Shown piece by piece: positions 12,579 through 24,701 of a stretch of DNA of 64,000 nt. This DNA is from Poa pratensis (lineage: Eukaryota > Streptophyta > Magnoliopsida > Poales > Poaceae), in contig CAMZMU010000062.1 of assembly GCA_947311845.1 (NCBI GenBank), positions 51,084,380 through 51,148,379 on the forward strand, given 5' to 3'. The number at the start of each line of letters is the position of its first letter. Position 1 is the stretch's first letter. The translations under genes were made by a program, and so were the position numbers. The notes under the pieces are model-generated. The model was not told where the DNA came from, did no database searches, and saw nothing but the letters and a program-made list of their open reading frames with translations.

Positions 12579-14080
12579 TGATAACCCACAAGTTTAGGGG
12601 TGTATCGTAGTACTTTCGATAAATAAGAGTGTCGAACCCAACGAGGAGCAGAAGGTGTTGACAAGCGGTTTTGATGAAGGATTCACTGCAAATGCTCTCA
12701 GACAAGTTTTTAGGAGTTTTTGATATGACAGATAAATAGAGTACAAGTAAATAAAATGCAGTAATAATAGTTGCAGCGAGTGGCCCAATCCTTTCTACAG
12801 CAAAGGACAAGCCGGTTGTTGTACTTATAATGACCAAACGTTCTTGAGGACACACGGGAGTATTGTCAAGTGCTTTCGCTTCATATAGTTGATTAATCTT
12901 CATTGTTTTGATAAGTGTTGTGTGGGTGAACCTATGCTAATGCACCGCCCTTCCTAGGACTAATACATACTTGTGATTATACCCCTTGCAAGCATCCGCA
13001 AATACAAGAAAGTAATTAAGTTAAACTAACCACAGCCTTAAACTTTGAGATCCTGCTATCCCTCATGCATCGATATACCAACGGGTGTTCAGGTTTCTGT
13101 CACTCCGGCAACCCCACAATTGGCAAACGAATACACAATGCATTCCCCTAGGCCCATAAAGGTGAAGTATCATGTAGTCGACGTTCACATGACACCACTA
13201 GAAGAATAACACCGCAACTTAAGCATCAAACCATTAAATATTACTCAACATAGTTCACTACTAACATCAAGACTTCTCCCATGTCCTCAAGAACTAAACA
13301 ACTACTCACAAGACATCATACGGAACATGATCAGAGGTGATATGATGATGAATAACAATCTAAACATAAACCTTAGTCCAATGGTTTCACCCAATAGCAT
13401 CAATAACAAGAGTAATCAACACCGGGAGAGTTTCCCCTATGAAATAGACAAGATTCAGCCCTAGATGTTATAGCGGAGACGGAGTGCAGCGGAGGTGATG
13501 ATGGTATTGGTGGTGGAGATGATGATGATGATCCCGATGAAGTCCAGCTCGATGACGGTGATGATGGCGACGATTTCCCCCTCCGGGAGGGAATTTCCCC
13601 CGGCAGATTTCTTCCTGCAGGGGAGCTTTTCGCTCTCTGGTGTTTTCCGCCTCGTGGAGGCGGCGGAATATTTCGATGGCCCTCCTCCGTGTGTTAGGGT
13701 TCCGAGGGGGTCAAGTACGCGAAGGGGGACGGCTGAGGTGGGCAGGGCCCCCAAACCACCTCTCGGCGCGGCAGGGGGCCCCACCGCGCCAAGGGTGAGG
13801 AGGGCCCACCATGGTCCATCTCAGCTCCCCCTTTTGGCCTCCTCCATCTTCTAGTAAAATAGGAACTTCCATATGTCTCCTTCGATTTATTGATCTTCAG
13901 AAATAGTGCATCTCGACGGTGCTTTTTCCAGCAGAATCCTGACTCCGGTGTCCAATTCTCCATTATTAATCAAACATGCAAAATAGGTAAAATAACATAA
14001 GTAACACTTCTAAATATGAAATATATCGATGAATAGCAGTAAATTATGATATAAAATAGTGATGCAAAATGGACGTATCA
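12579..14080 (-). mobile_element. 3' LTR of E1
   Basis: 1,502 bp, TGATACGTCC...GGGTTATCA on the minus strand. Near-identical to 21,483-22,983. The GC-rich stretch 13,480-13,830 gives long ORFs on both strands that are LTR sequence and not genes. Confidence 0.9.
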
Positions 14081-14094
14081 ACCCCCCCAAGCTT
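14081..14094 (-). other. Polypurine tract of E1
   Basis: The minus strand reads AAGCTTGGGGGGGT directly before the LTR start TGATACGTCC. This purine run at the internal edge of the 3' LTR is where plus-strand DNA synthesis would be primed. Confidence 0.8.
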
Positions 14095-15894
14095 ACACCT
14101 CGCTTGTCCCCAAGCAAAAACTGAGCTCAGTAAACATGACCACAAGTTTATGGAGCAAAGTGTCGATAAATAAAATACGGACAAGAAGCATCACATTCAT
14201 TGATACATAAGTCATTCTAACAGCAACTTCCCTTCATATAATCTAATTTGAAATAAGTAAAGGGAACCACGATGAAGTGCATAAAGAGAACCATGATTGG
14301 TTAAGGCAAACTTAAACTCTTGGTCAGAGAACAATTAACAGATCATACTTATCTTTCGAGAAGAGTCTTTATATCAGAGCTTATATAGCAGAACTTTGAT
14401 GCCCTGATCATAACAGTCTCCTTACAGTCATTGATAACTTTCAAAGTTATATTCATTCGGATAAAAGCTATTGTGCGAAACAAGGAAATGAGAGATATGA
14501 TTAGAAGTATCAACACATATAACTAATTGGATCTCAACAACTCAAATGCTCGCTTGAGATAGAGAGAAATGGGTTTACTGACTCAACAATAATGTAAAAG
14601 ATAGGCCCTTCGCAGAGGGAAGCAGTGATTAAATCATGTGCTAGAGCTTTTAAGTTTTGCAAAGCATATAGAGAGTATGAAAATAGTTGTTCGAGCTATG
14701 TAGTCGTTTTAACGAATCGTAGTAAAGTGAACACTAACCCCTTGTCAACCAGACTTTCAAGAGCGGCTCCCATGAAGGACGTTATCTCTACCAGCAAGGT
14801 AGATCATCCCTCTTCTCTTTTGTTTACACATGTATTTTAGTTTCTTTATAGTTGACACTCCTCCCAACCTTTTGCTTACACAAGCCATGGCTAACCGAAT
14901 CCTCGGGTGCCCTCCAACATTCACATACCATGGAGGAGTGTCTATTTGCAAATTAAGTTGCTTACTGATAAATCAGGGCAAAACATGTGAAGAGAATTAT
15001 TAATGAAAGTTGTAGTTAATTGGGACTGGGCACCCCATTTGCCAGCTCTTTTTGCAAATTGTTGGATAAGCGGTGTATATGCCACTAGTCCATTGGTGAA
15101 CGTCTGTTTGACAAAAGTGCTAGAGAAACTCTACAGAACCCTCATGAGCTAATAAACAGTGACACAAAACTAGGAGTAATAAGTTTTGAATAATTTAAAG
15201 GTAGCACATGAAGTATTTACTTGGAATGGCGCAAAATACCATATAGTAGGAAGTTATGGTGGACTCGAATGGCAATGGTTCGGCTCAAGGTTTGGACGTA
15301 TGAGAAGCATTCCCTCTCGATACAGGTCTTTGGCTAGCAAGGTTATGTAGCAAGCATAAGAGTTGAGGGATACAAACAATTATACAAGTGATAAGAATAA
15401 TCATGCAATCTTCCTTAGAAGCACAAATAGTTTAACTTAAGAATACTAAGCTTATGAGCCACAAAGAAAGAAAGATCATGGAATAATATATTTGCATGCA
15501 CTCCCTCTTTCTACTTAAGTCTCAAAGTATTGTCTACTACTGACCAATGCTAAGTTTGCCAAAACCAAAAAGATTAACTTGGTGCTCTAAAAAGTGATCC
15601 CTATACTAACAACAATGTTATCAATATGAAAGAGAATTGCAAGCTAAAATAAAGTATGCAGAAAGTAAATGATAAAACTTCTCATTAATATTTCATAACG
15701 GCAACTCACACCAAGGGATACATAGATAACCAACTAAAAGAGAGATACTTCCACATTGCAAACTATCATATAAGATAACTTCCCTACTCACGATATGACT
15801 TAATGGAAAAGTAAAAGGTAAAGATAATGGTGTGATACCGCGGCACTCCCCCAAGCTTGGAACAAACCAAGGGGATGCCAATACTTATGATGAA
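14095..15894 (-). mobile_element. 3' non-coding internal region of E1
   Basis: About 1.8 kb between the extra ORF and the polypurine tract, AT-rich, without a convincing ORF. A second purine-rich string next to an AAGCTTGGGGGAGT motif lies at 15,841-15,860. The stretch near 15,255-15,345 is shared in layout with E3 and E2 flanks. Confidence 0.6.
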
Positions 15895-16321
15895 TTACTC
15901 CTTCGGTGGTGGTGGTGCATTGTCCTCATCATCAGACTTCCAGGGAAGGGGTTTCCCATCAACAAAGGACGACTTGGATTCGATTATCCTGAAAATGCAG
16001 TTTGTTGGTGGTGTTGATGAGGTGAAATATGTCTTCCCAGAGTTGTGCAGTCTCCTTCTTATGTTCAGCGACCAGCGCGGACACCATTGAGTGGAAGACT
16101 CCCACTTCACGTTCCGCCAGCTTTTTGTATGTGAAGACCTCTTGCTCCAGCTTCTCCATCCTGGCTTCCAGGCTCCCTTCTCCTTTGGGTCCTCGCACGT
16201 CTTCCGTCTGCAGCTTTCCATCAACCATCTGCGACTCCTTGGGATGCATCTTCAGCTCATCCATGTATGGGGTGACGACGTTCACAAAGAAACTGTCCTT
16301 TGGAGGCTTCGATGAAGACAT
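15895..16321 (-). pseudogene. Extra ORF downstream of integrase, coiled-coil type
   Basis: Starts MSSSKPPKDSFF at 16,321 and runs 120 aa in one frame. The evident C-terminus (a tail of acidic residues then PPPPKE, ending at 15,895) is in another frame, so a small indel near 16,000 splits it. Residues about 48-105 are rich in E, K, L and A with heptad-like spacing and suggest a coiled coil. It follows integrase in the position where Athila-like elements carry env-like or unknown ORFs, but I see no signal peptide or membrane segment, so an envelope role is not supported. It may be a structural or regulatory accessory protein; the function is unknown. Confidence 0.6.
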
Positions 16322-16656
16322 GGCAGCTCTAGATCTGAAAACAATATCTGGACAGAAACAGCTCGAAACGAAACACGATGAAAAGGCGAGATACGAACCT
16401 CGGGGGTTCGGGTGAGTTATATAGCAAAAAGTTTTACAACATAAGGAAGGTACAGGAGGAAACCTGATCGGAGACGAGCTCCGGGGTGCTCAAACCACCA
16501 GGCGGCGCGGCTGGGGGGCCCACCGCGCCGACCTATGGTTTGGGCACCACGGGTGCCGTCTCCCATCCGGTTCGGTCTCTTATTTTTCCATATTTAATAA
16601 AAACGACGAAAATATCTTCTAGAAAGTTATTCGCGAAACTTTTCTTACCGAAACTG

Positions 16657-18503
16657 TTACCTATTCGAATCGAATTCTGCAGTCCCAGAAAAATGTTCTT
16701 CAATGAAAGTTTCCGGAGTCACCACTTTAATTGTATCAACCTCTTCATTAATAGAATCTCCAGAAATATAATGCTTGAGTCTTTGACCATTTACCACTTG
16801 TGTAGAGTTATCTTTCAATGAAGCAATTTTTATTGCACCTGAACGATACACCTCCACAATAACAAATGGTCCTTCCCATTTTGAGAGTAACTTTCCTGCA
16901 AAAAATCTGAGACGAGACCTATACAATAGAACTTTCTCACCAACATTAAATTCTCTTTTAAGAATTCTCCTATCATGCCATCTCTTAACTTTTTCTTTAA
17001 AGAGTCTAGCATTTTCATAAGCCTCACTTCTCCATTCATCTAAAGAACTTAATGCAACAACCTTTTCTCACCGGCAAGTTTAAAATCTCTATTAAGTTCT
17101 CTCACTGCCCAATAAGCTTTGTGTTCTAATTCTAAAGGCAAGTGACAAGCTTTACCATAAACCATTTTATAAGGAGACATGCCCATGGGGTTCTTATAAG
17201 CAGTTCTATAAGCCCATAAAGCATCATTTAACTTACTAGCCCAATTTTTTCTAGATTTATTAACAGTCTTTTGCAAGATAGATTTAATCTCCCTATTTGA
17301 CAATTCTACTTGTCCACTAGTTTGAGGATGATAGGCTGAAGCAATTCTATGATTAACACCATATTTAGCAAGAGTCTTTCTAAAACCACCATGGATAAAA
17401 TGAGAACCTCCATCAGTCATAAGATATCTAGGTACACCAAACCTAGGAAAAATGACATCTTGAAGCATTTTTAAAGAGGTCTCACCATCAGCACTTTTAG
17501 TAGGTATAGCTTCTACCCATTTAGTGACATAATCAACAGCAACAAGTATATGAGTATTACCTTGTGAAGAAGGAAAAGGACCCATGAAGTCGAATCCCCA
17601 ACAATCAAATGGTTCAATAACAAGAGAATAACTCATAGGCATTTCATTGCGTCTAGAGATATTACCAACCCTTTGACATTCATCACAAGATAAAATAAAC
17701 TTTCTTGCATCCTTAAAGAGGGTAGGCCAATAAAAACCTGATTGTAGAACTTTCTGCGCAGTTCTATCTCCAGCGTGATGCCCTCCATAAGCACTTCCAT
17801 GGCATTTCCTCAGTATTTCCTGTTGTTCATATTCAGGAACACATCTTCGCATAATACCATCGACTCCTTCTTTATATAAGTGTGGGTCATCCCAAAAGTA
17901 ATGCCGCAAGTCATAAAAGAATTTCCTTCTTTGCTGAGCTGAAAAGGTTGGAGGCAAGTACTTGGAAACAATAAAGTTAGCATAATCAGCATACCAAGGA
18001 CTATCTCGCGAACTTACACTTATTGCAGCCAATTGTTCATTTGGAAAGCTATCATTAACAGGAATAGGATCATAAGGAATGCTTTCCAATCTAGACAAAT
18101 TATCAGCAACAGGATTTTCAGCACCTTTTCTATCTATGATATGCAAATCAAATTCTTGCAAAAGAAGTACCCATCTAATAAGCCTTGGCTTAGCATCTTT
18201 CTTTTCCATAAGGTATCTAATTGCAGCATGATCAGTATGAATAGTGACTTTCGAATCAACTATGTAGGGTCGAAATTTGTCACAAGCAAAAACTACAGCT
18301 AGAAATTCTTTTTCAGTAGTGGCATAATTCTTTTGAGCAGAATCAAGAGTTTTACTAGCATAATGAATAACATTTAACTTTTTATCTACTCGCTGCCCAA
18401 GAACAGCGCCTACAGCATAATCACTAGCATCACACATAATTTCAAAAGGTAAATTCCAATCAGGTGGTTCAACTACAGGAGCGGTGATTAAAGCCTTTTT
18501 CAA
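16657..18503 (-). pseudogene. E1 RNase H and integrase region (frameshifted)
   Basis: The main open part (18,503 to 17,049, 484 aa) begins with RNase H. Its acidic residues sit in MCDASD, TTEKE and HTDHA. Integrase follows, with an HHCC zinc-binding site (HGSAYGGHH...SCDECQ) and the catalytic acids in FDFMGPF, LMTDGG and QVELSNRE. The frame breaks near 17,055 and the integrase C-terminus is read at 16,926-16,657, where LLSKWEGPFVI and an IKVV tail are visible. The break is consistent with the loss of one base. It should be the C-terminal part of a gag-pol polyprotein and acts in cDNA synthesis and integration. Confidence 0.9.
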
Positions 18504-19471
18504 AGTTTCAAAAGCTTCCTTACAATCATCATCAAAAACAAAGGTACATCTTTTTGAAGAAGATTAGTAAGAGGCTTGGAAATTTTAGAGAAATCTTTAA
18601 TAAACCTCCTATAAAAACCAGCATGACCAAGAATACTACGAATACCTTTAACATCTTTGGGACAAGGCATCTTTTCAATTGCCTCCACTTTAGCTCGATC
18701 AACTTCAATACCTCTTTCAGAAATTTTGTGTCCAAGAACAATTCCTTCATTAACCATAAAGTGGCATTTCTCCCAATTAAGAACAAGGCTAGTTTCTTCA
18801 CATCTCTGCAAAACTTTGTCAAGGTTGTGCAAACAATTATCAAAGGAAGTTCCATAGACGGAGAAATCGTCCATGAAGACTTCCACAATTTCCTCACAAA
18901 AGCCATGAAAAATAGCAGACATGCATCTTTGAAAAGTAGCAGGAGCATTACATAAACCAAAAGGCATACGTCTATAAGCATAAGTTCCATAAGGACAAGT
19001 AAAAGTAGTTTTCTCTTGATCTTGCGCTCTCACAGCAATTTGAGAAAACCCAGAATACCCATCAAGGAAACAAAAGTGAGTTTTCTTGGACAACCTCTCA
19101 AGCATTTGATCAATAAAAGGCAAAGGATAATGATCTTTCTTAGTTACTTTGTTAACCTTTCTAAAATCAATGCACATCCTATAACCAACTACTACTCTTT
19201 GAGGAATTAGTTCATCATTTTCATTAGGAACAACGGTAATTCCTCCTTTCTTAGGAACACAATGCACAGGACTTACCCATCTACTATCAGCAATAGGATA
19301 AATAATACCAGCTTCAAGAAGTTTTAATACCTCATTTCTTACCACTTCTTTCATCTTGGGTATTAAACGACGCTGATGCTCAACAACAGGCTTTGCATCA
19401 GGTTCCATGTTGATGGCGTGCTGACATATAGTAGGAGAAATTCCCTTCAGGTCATCAAGAGTATATCCCAT
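18500..19471 (-). pseudogene. E1 reverse transcriptase region (frameshifted)
   Basis: A 323-aa open part with the complete RT palm order: IIYPIADSRWVSPV near residues 56-69, the first catalytic aspartate in LDGYSG (136-141), the catalytic FMDD at 199-202, then NWEKCHF and GHAGFYRRFI of the connection region. It joins protease upstream and RNase H downstream through frame changes near 19,505 and 18,550. Each change is consistent with one missing base in a short A or T run. No internal stop codon is seen. Confidence 0.92.
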
Positions 19472-20676
19472 AGCTCCGCGGTGTTTCTCAACACTCCCAA
19501 TAACCTTTCCTCCTCTGTACCTGAAAGTTTAGAGCTGATAATAACAGGATATATTTTCTTATCATCAATATAAGCATATTTAAGATTATCAGGCAGAGGT
19601 TTCAAATCAAAAACAGGATCCTCCTTGGGTGGCATTGTGGTACCCAAATCTTCCACAGGTAAATTGTGTTTGAGCATAGGTTGACGAAGGAATACTTCAT
19701 CAAGCTCATTCCTTTCTTCCCTGAAGTTCTCACTTTCATGATTCTCCATATGTTGCTGCAAAGCATTGTTAGGAGCAAGAACAATAGATGCAAGTTGAGC
19801 AATTTCAAAATCCTCACTAGGCAATTCAGTTTCATAAGGTGCTTTAGCAAATTTAGAGAAATTGAATTCATAAGATTCACCAGCAAATTTAGTAAAGATT
19901 TTCTCTTTCTTACAATCTATAACAGCACCACAAGTATTCAGAAAAGGTCTACCAAAAATAATAGGACAACTATCATTGGCAGCCGACCCAAGTACAAGAA
20001 AATCAGCAGGGTATTTAGTCTTACCACAAAGGACTTCGACATCTCTAATGATACCAATTGGAGAGATAGTTTCCCTATTAGCAAGCTGAATAACCACATC
20101 AATCTCTTCAAGTTTACAAGGAGCAATTTCGTGCATAATTTCCCTGTAAAGCTCATAAGGAATAGCACTAGAACTTGCACCAATATCACATAAACCATAA
20201 TAGCAATGATCACCTATCCCAACAGAAAGCACAGGAACACTAGACTTCCTAGAACTTTTAGGATGTGAGACAATATTAGAAGCATCCTCACAAAAGATAA
20301 TGTGTCTATCTTCTAAATTTTCAGTGACAAGATCTTTAACCAATGCTACAACAGGTTCAACAGTTATTTGCTCATCAGGTTTGGTAGTTTTCTTATTACT
20401 TTTACTAACAACACCAGTTATGATAGTATGTTCCTTAATCTTATTAGGAAAAGGAACTTTTTCAATATAAGGTTCTGGAATAATGCGATCAGCAACATTA
20501 ACCTCAACACCTTTAGATATATGAGAAACAGATTCATCTTTATATGGTTCATGATAATTTTTAAAACCCTCCTTCGGCAAACCGAAATAGGAAGCAAAGG
20601 CTTTATAAAAGTTTGCAACAATTTGAGAGTCAAGACCATAAGTAGTGCTAATTTTGCGATAATCATCAGTATCCAT
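19447..20676 (-). pseudogene. E1 protease region (frameshifted)
   Basis: A 409-aa open part. The retropepsin-type active site is DIGASS at residues 164-169, in the context GLCDIGASSSAIPYEL, followed by IIFGRPFLNTCGAVID as the second conserved block. The N-terminal 140 aa are polar linker from gag. It is out of frame with gag at about 20,690 and with RT at about 19,505. In the intact element it would cut the gag-pol polyprotein. Confidence 0.88.
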
Positions 20677-21367
20677 AAATTTTTAACACACTCAAAGTCA
20701 TAGTTTATACCTGACTCCCTACCTTTGTCATTCTCCCATCCTTCAGTGTTCTCCTGAATCCGATCAAGAAGGTCCCACTTAAACTCTTCTTTATTACGAG
20801 TGAACGATCCAGCACAAGTGGTATCCAATAGAGTTTTATCTTGAAAGGAGAGTCTTGCATAAAAGTTATCAATAACAATATTACCAGGAAGCTCATGAAT
20901 GGGACATTTGAGCATTAATGCCTTCAATCTCCCCCACGCTTGAGCGATACTCTCTCCATCATAGGGCCAGAAGTTATATATGAGGTTCCGATCCTTATGA
21001 ATCTCACTTGGAGGATAGAATTTGGAGTAAAAGAGAGGTACAATTTCCTCCCATCCAAGAGAATACCCATTCTTCAGCAGTTTATACCAATGTGCAGCTT
21101 TACCAGACAGTGATAGAGAGAATAATTTCTTCTTAACTTCTCCCATCGAGATACCTGCACACTTAAATAACTCGCACAATTCATGCAGAAATAACAAATG
21201 ATCTCCAGGATGGACAGTTCCATCTCCTGCATAGCGGTTATTTGTGACACGTTCAACAATTTTCATAGGAATTTTGAACGGTATTACCTGCTCATCTGCG
21301 CCTCCTCTACTACCTTAGCAGTGGTAGTTGTTTTCCCAAATAGGAATTCAAGAGAAGACCCCTCCAT
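20418..21367 (-). pseudogene. E1 gag region (frameshifted)
   Basis: Coding signal begins at an ATG at 21,367, about 90 bp after the primer site, and changes frame near 21,300. The longer open part (MKIVERVTNN, 21,266) carries the retrotransposon gag core, with LFSLSLSGKAAHWYKLL, WEEIVPLFYSKFYPPSE and YDGESIAQAWGRLKALM at residues about 48-115. After about residue 190 the true reading switches to the protease frame, and the remaining translation to 20,418 is out-of-frame sequence. I see no CCHC zinc knuckle. It would form the particle that packages the element RNA. Confidence 0.85.
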
Positions 21368-21453
21368 AATGAGATATAGCAGCAGGCAAAAATAAAAACA
21401 GCACGTACAATAAATGTTTCCCTTACCAATTCCACTTACCAATAGCGCTACAC

Positions 21454-21471
21454 TCCCCGGCAACGGCGCCA
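21454..21471 (-). other. Primer binding site of E1 (tRNA-Asp)
   Basis: Perfect match of the plus strand (TCCCCGGCAACGGCGCCA) to the tRNA-Asp 3' end, 11 bp from the 5' LTR edge at 21,483. Confidence 0.9.
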
Positions 21472-21482
21472 GAAAATAGTCT

Positions 21483-22983
21483 TGATAACCCACAAGTATA
21501 GGGGGTGTATCGTAGTACTTTCGATAAATAAGAGTGTCGAACCCAACGAGGAGCAGAAGGTGTTGACAAGCGGTTTTGATGAAGGATTCACTGTAAATGC
21601 TCTCAGACAAGTTTTTAGGAGTTTTTGATATGACAGATAAATAAAGTACAAGTAAATAAAATGCAGTAATAATAGTTGCAGCGAGTGGCCCAATCCTTTC
21701 TACAGCAAAGGACAAGCCGGTTGTTGTACTTATAATGACCAAACGTTCTTGAGGACACACGGGATATTGTCAAGTGCTTTCGCTTCATATAGTTGATTAA
21801 TCTTCATTGTTTTGATAAGTGTTGTGTGGGTGAACCTATGCTAATGCACCGCCCTTCCTAGGACTAATACATACTTGTGATTATACCCCTTGCAAGCATC
21901 CGCAAATACAAGAAAGTAATTAAGTTAAACTAACCACAGCCTTAAACTTTGAGATCCTGCTATCCCTCATGCATCGATATACCAACGGGTGTTCAGGTTT
22001 CTGTCACTCCGGCAACCCCACAATTGGCAAACGAATACACAATGCATTCCCCTAGGCCCATAAAGGTGAAGTATCATGTAGTCGACGTTCACATGACACC
22101 ACTAGAAGAATAACACCACAACTTAAGCATCAAACCATTAAATATTACTCAACATAGTTCACTACTAACATCAAGACTTCTCCCATGTCCTCAAGAACTA
22201 AACGAACTACTCACAAGACATCATACGGAACATGATCAGAGGTGATATGATGATGAATAACAATCTGAACATAAACCTTAGTCCAATGGTTTCACCCAAT
22301 AGCATCAATAACAAGAGTAATCAACACCGGGAGAGTTTCCCCTATGAAATAGACAAGATTCAGCCCTAGATGTTATAGCGGAGACGGGTGCAGCGGGGTG
22401 ATGATGGTGTTGGCGGTGGAGATGATGATGATGATCCCGATGAAGTCCAGCTCGATGACGGTGATGATGGCGACGATTTCCCCCTCCGGGAGGGAATTTC
22501 CCCCGGCAGATTTCTTCCTGCAGGGGAGCTTTTCGCTCTCTGGTGTTTTCCGCCTCGTGGAGGCGGCGGAATATTTCGATGGCCTCCTCCGTGTGTTAGG
22601 GTTCCGAGGGGGTCAAGTACGCGAAGGGGGACGGCTGAGGTGGGCCAGGGCCCCCAAACCACCTCTCGGCGCGGCAGGGGGCCCCACCGCGCCAAGGGGT
22701 GAGGAGGGCCCACCATGGCCCATCTCAGCTCCCCTTTTGGCCTCCTCCATCTTCTGGTAAAATAGGAACTTCCATATGTCTCCTTCGATTTATTGATCTT
22801 CAGAAATAGTGCATCTCGACGGTGCTTTTTCCAGCAGAATCCTGACTCCGGTGTCCAATTCTCCATTATTCATCAAACATGCAAAATAGGTAAAATAACA
22901 TAAGTAACACTTCTAAATATGAAATATATCGATGAATAGCAGTAAATTATGATATAAAATAGTGATGCAAAATGGACGTATCA
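21483..22983 (-). mobile_element. 5' LTR of E1
   Basis: 1,501 bp with ends TGATACGTCC...GGGTTATCA on the minus strand and target duplication ATGGC at 22,984-22,988. It pairs with 12,579-14,080. Confidence 0.9.
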
Positions 22984-22988
22984 ATGGC

Positions 22989-24701
22989 CCCTTGAATGGG
23001 TTAGGTTGAGACTCCAAGTGCATAGTTTATAGTATAGGAAAGACGGTTTTCCCCACGAGGGGTGACTCGAGGGTTTAATATCGAACTCTCGGGGAATCAG
23101 TAGTGAAAGATTTGTCTTCTTATCCTTCTCTTGGAAACCTGCAAACAAAGTAAATTGTTTTGTGCCCTCAACCTCACCAAGTGGTTGTCAAGCACAAGGT
23201 GTGAGAATGATATGAAAATAAAATGAATGCAAAACAGTAAATAAATATGCAATGATGATAAATAAATATGCAAGGGTGGTGAAAACAATGATGGATGATA
23301 TTTTTGGGTTTTGTATTGTGAATGCAAGATATAAAAGTATTTTTGTATTTTCGGATTTTTAAATGGCAGAAAATGTAAAGTGGATAAAAGTTGTTGGAAA
23401 GGTGTTTCTTATGATTAAAAATGGACCAGGGTTCATGGTTTCACAAATGCACTCTCTCTTTAATAAAGTGGTAGACAATGGAACACTAGAATTGACATAT
23501 GAGATTGCAACAAAGGTTTCATGACAAGTTACTAATTATATGGGCATCACGTCCTAACATAGAGATCTTTTGTTTATTAATCTCTCTTATACTCCACCAA
23601 GATGCGAACTAAATCATAACACTTTAGTAATTAAGATAAATCAGAGCATAGCATTAAGTTTCATGACATGAAGTTAAAATAAGAACATGCTAGATCTAGT
23701 CATGGAGTACTGGCAATGTCACACCACATCTCCAGTAGCAAGGTATTTTTCTTTATCCCTAGTGAGGTAACAAAGTAAGGTAAAGTACCCAAGTGGATCG
23801 CGGAACTTCTGTCAATTTCACCGCACTAGCCACCCCCCGTTACTCCATCTAATGCACACGTTCCCCCTCACACGCTCTCATACACATGCTTGATCAAAAC
23901 AAGTAAACAAGAACGGGGTACATAATATGCATCTACTTTCATAACTGAAACAAAACTATTGCAATCTCAAATATATATTAACTCATAAAAGATCCACCAC
24001 AAAGGTATTACATAGATGACCGTAATCATGTTCAGCAGCTCATACGGTGCAAATTAGTGAAGCTCAAAGAGAGGAGAGATACATAAGTTACTTCCACAAA
24101 CCCATAGTCCAGGGGTGGACTACTCCCTCTTCATCATGGAGACAGCGGAGAAGTCGTTGGAGAAGGTGGAGACCACCCCGGCGGCGCCCCGCTGGAGTTT
24201 TCCCCCTCCAATCTGCAACTCCAGGTCTCTGTTTCATGGTTTCTGTGTTTCTGCGGCGCTCTTTTCCGAAGGGCGTCGGGGACTATTTTTATAGTCGGTT
24301 TTAGGTCAAGACGAAGGTTCTGGAGAAAAGATCGACGGCAACGGAGCCTCGAGGGCCAGGTTGATGGGTCCCACGCGGCCAAGGAATCTGGCCGCGTGGG
24401 CCCACTCAACTTAGCCCTCGGGTCTCCGTTTGTTCGCTTCCTTCGCTCATACGCTTTGTTCCTTCCAAAAACTGATGCTCGTAAATTTTCAGGTCATTTG
24501 GACGTCGTTTGAGTCCCTGAAAGATCAAAATATAGAAAATAGGGTTTTCTGCCAGTGCAGGGTTAATTCCAGAAAAATGGGAAAACAATGAAATATTCTG
24601 AAAATCAATATAAATCAATGATATAACCCTTATATGATGCAAATATGATTGAAATATAAGTAATATAATGCACAGTTCATGTATGCATTTTACACGCATC
24701 A
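22989..24701 (-). mobile_element. 5' LTR of element E3, split by E1
   Basis: The minus strand starts TGATGCGTGT at 24,701 and runs to GGGGCCATCA. The last seven bases lie at 12,572-12,578, on the far side of E1. The E3 primer site follows at 12,559. The full LTR is about 1,720 bp. A 12-bp perfect hairpin (CCCACGCGGCCA, arms 24,370-24,381 and 24,389-24,400) lies in its upstream part. The matching 3' LTR is not in the window. Confidence 0.7.

Larger units (their letters stand above)
12579..22983 (-). mobile_element. Complete Athila-lineage Ty3/Gypsy LTR retrotransposon (E1)
   Basis: 10,405 bp flanked by the 5-bp target duplication ATGGC (12,574-12,578 and 22,984-22,988). Order on the minus strand: 5' LTR, tRNA-Asp primer site, gag, protease, reverse transcriptase, RNase H, integrase, an extra 3' ORF, about 1.8 kb of non-coding DNA, polypurine tract, 3' LTR. 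Protease-RT-RNaseH-integrase order marks Ty3/Gypsy, and the RT and integrase wording fits the Athila lineage. The LTRs (1,502 and 1,501 bp) differ at roughly ten substitutions and eight one-base indels by eye, so insertion was recent. It landed 7 bp from the end of the E3 5' LTR. The coding part is broken only by one-base frameshifts. Confidence 0.93.

Noticed and set aside
13461..13963. ORFs of 89-119 aa in a GC-rich block
   Set aside because: Part of the E1 LTR; the same block at 22,366-22,866 has different frames, so no protein is conserved.
16029..16415. 128-aa plus ORF opposite the extra E1 ORF
   Set aside because: Antisense shadow of the coiled-coil ORF, which has the consistent composition and position.
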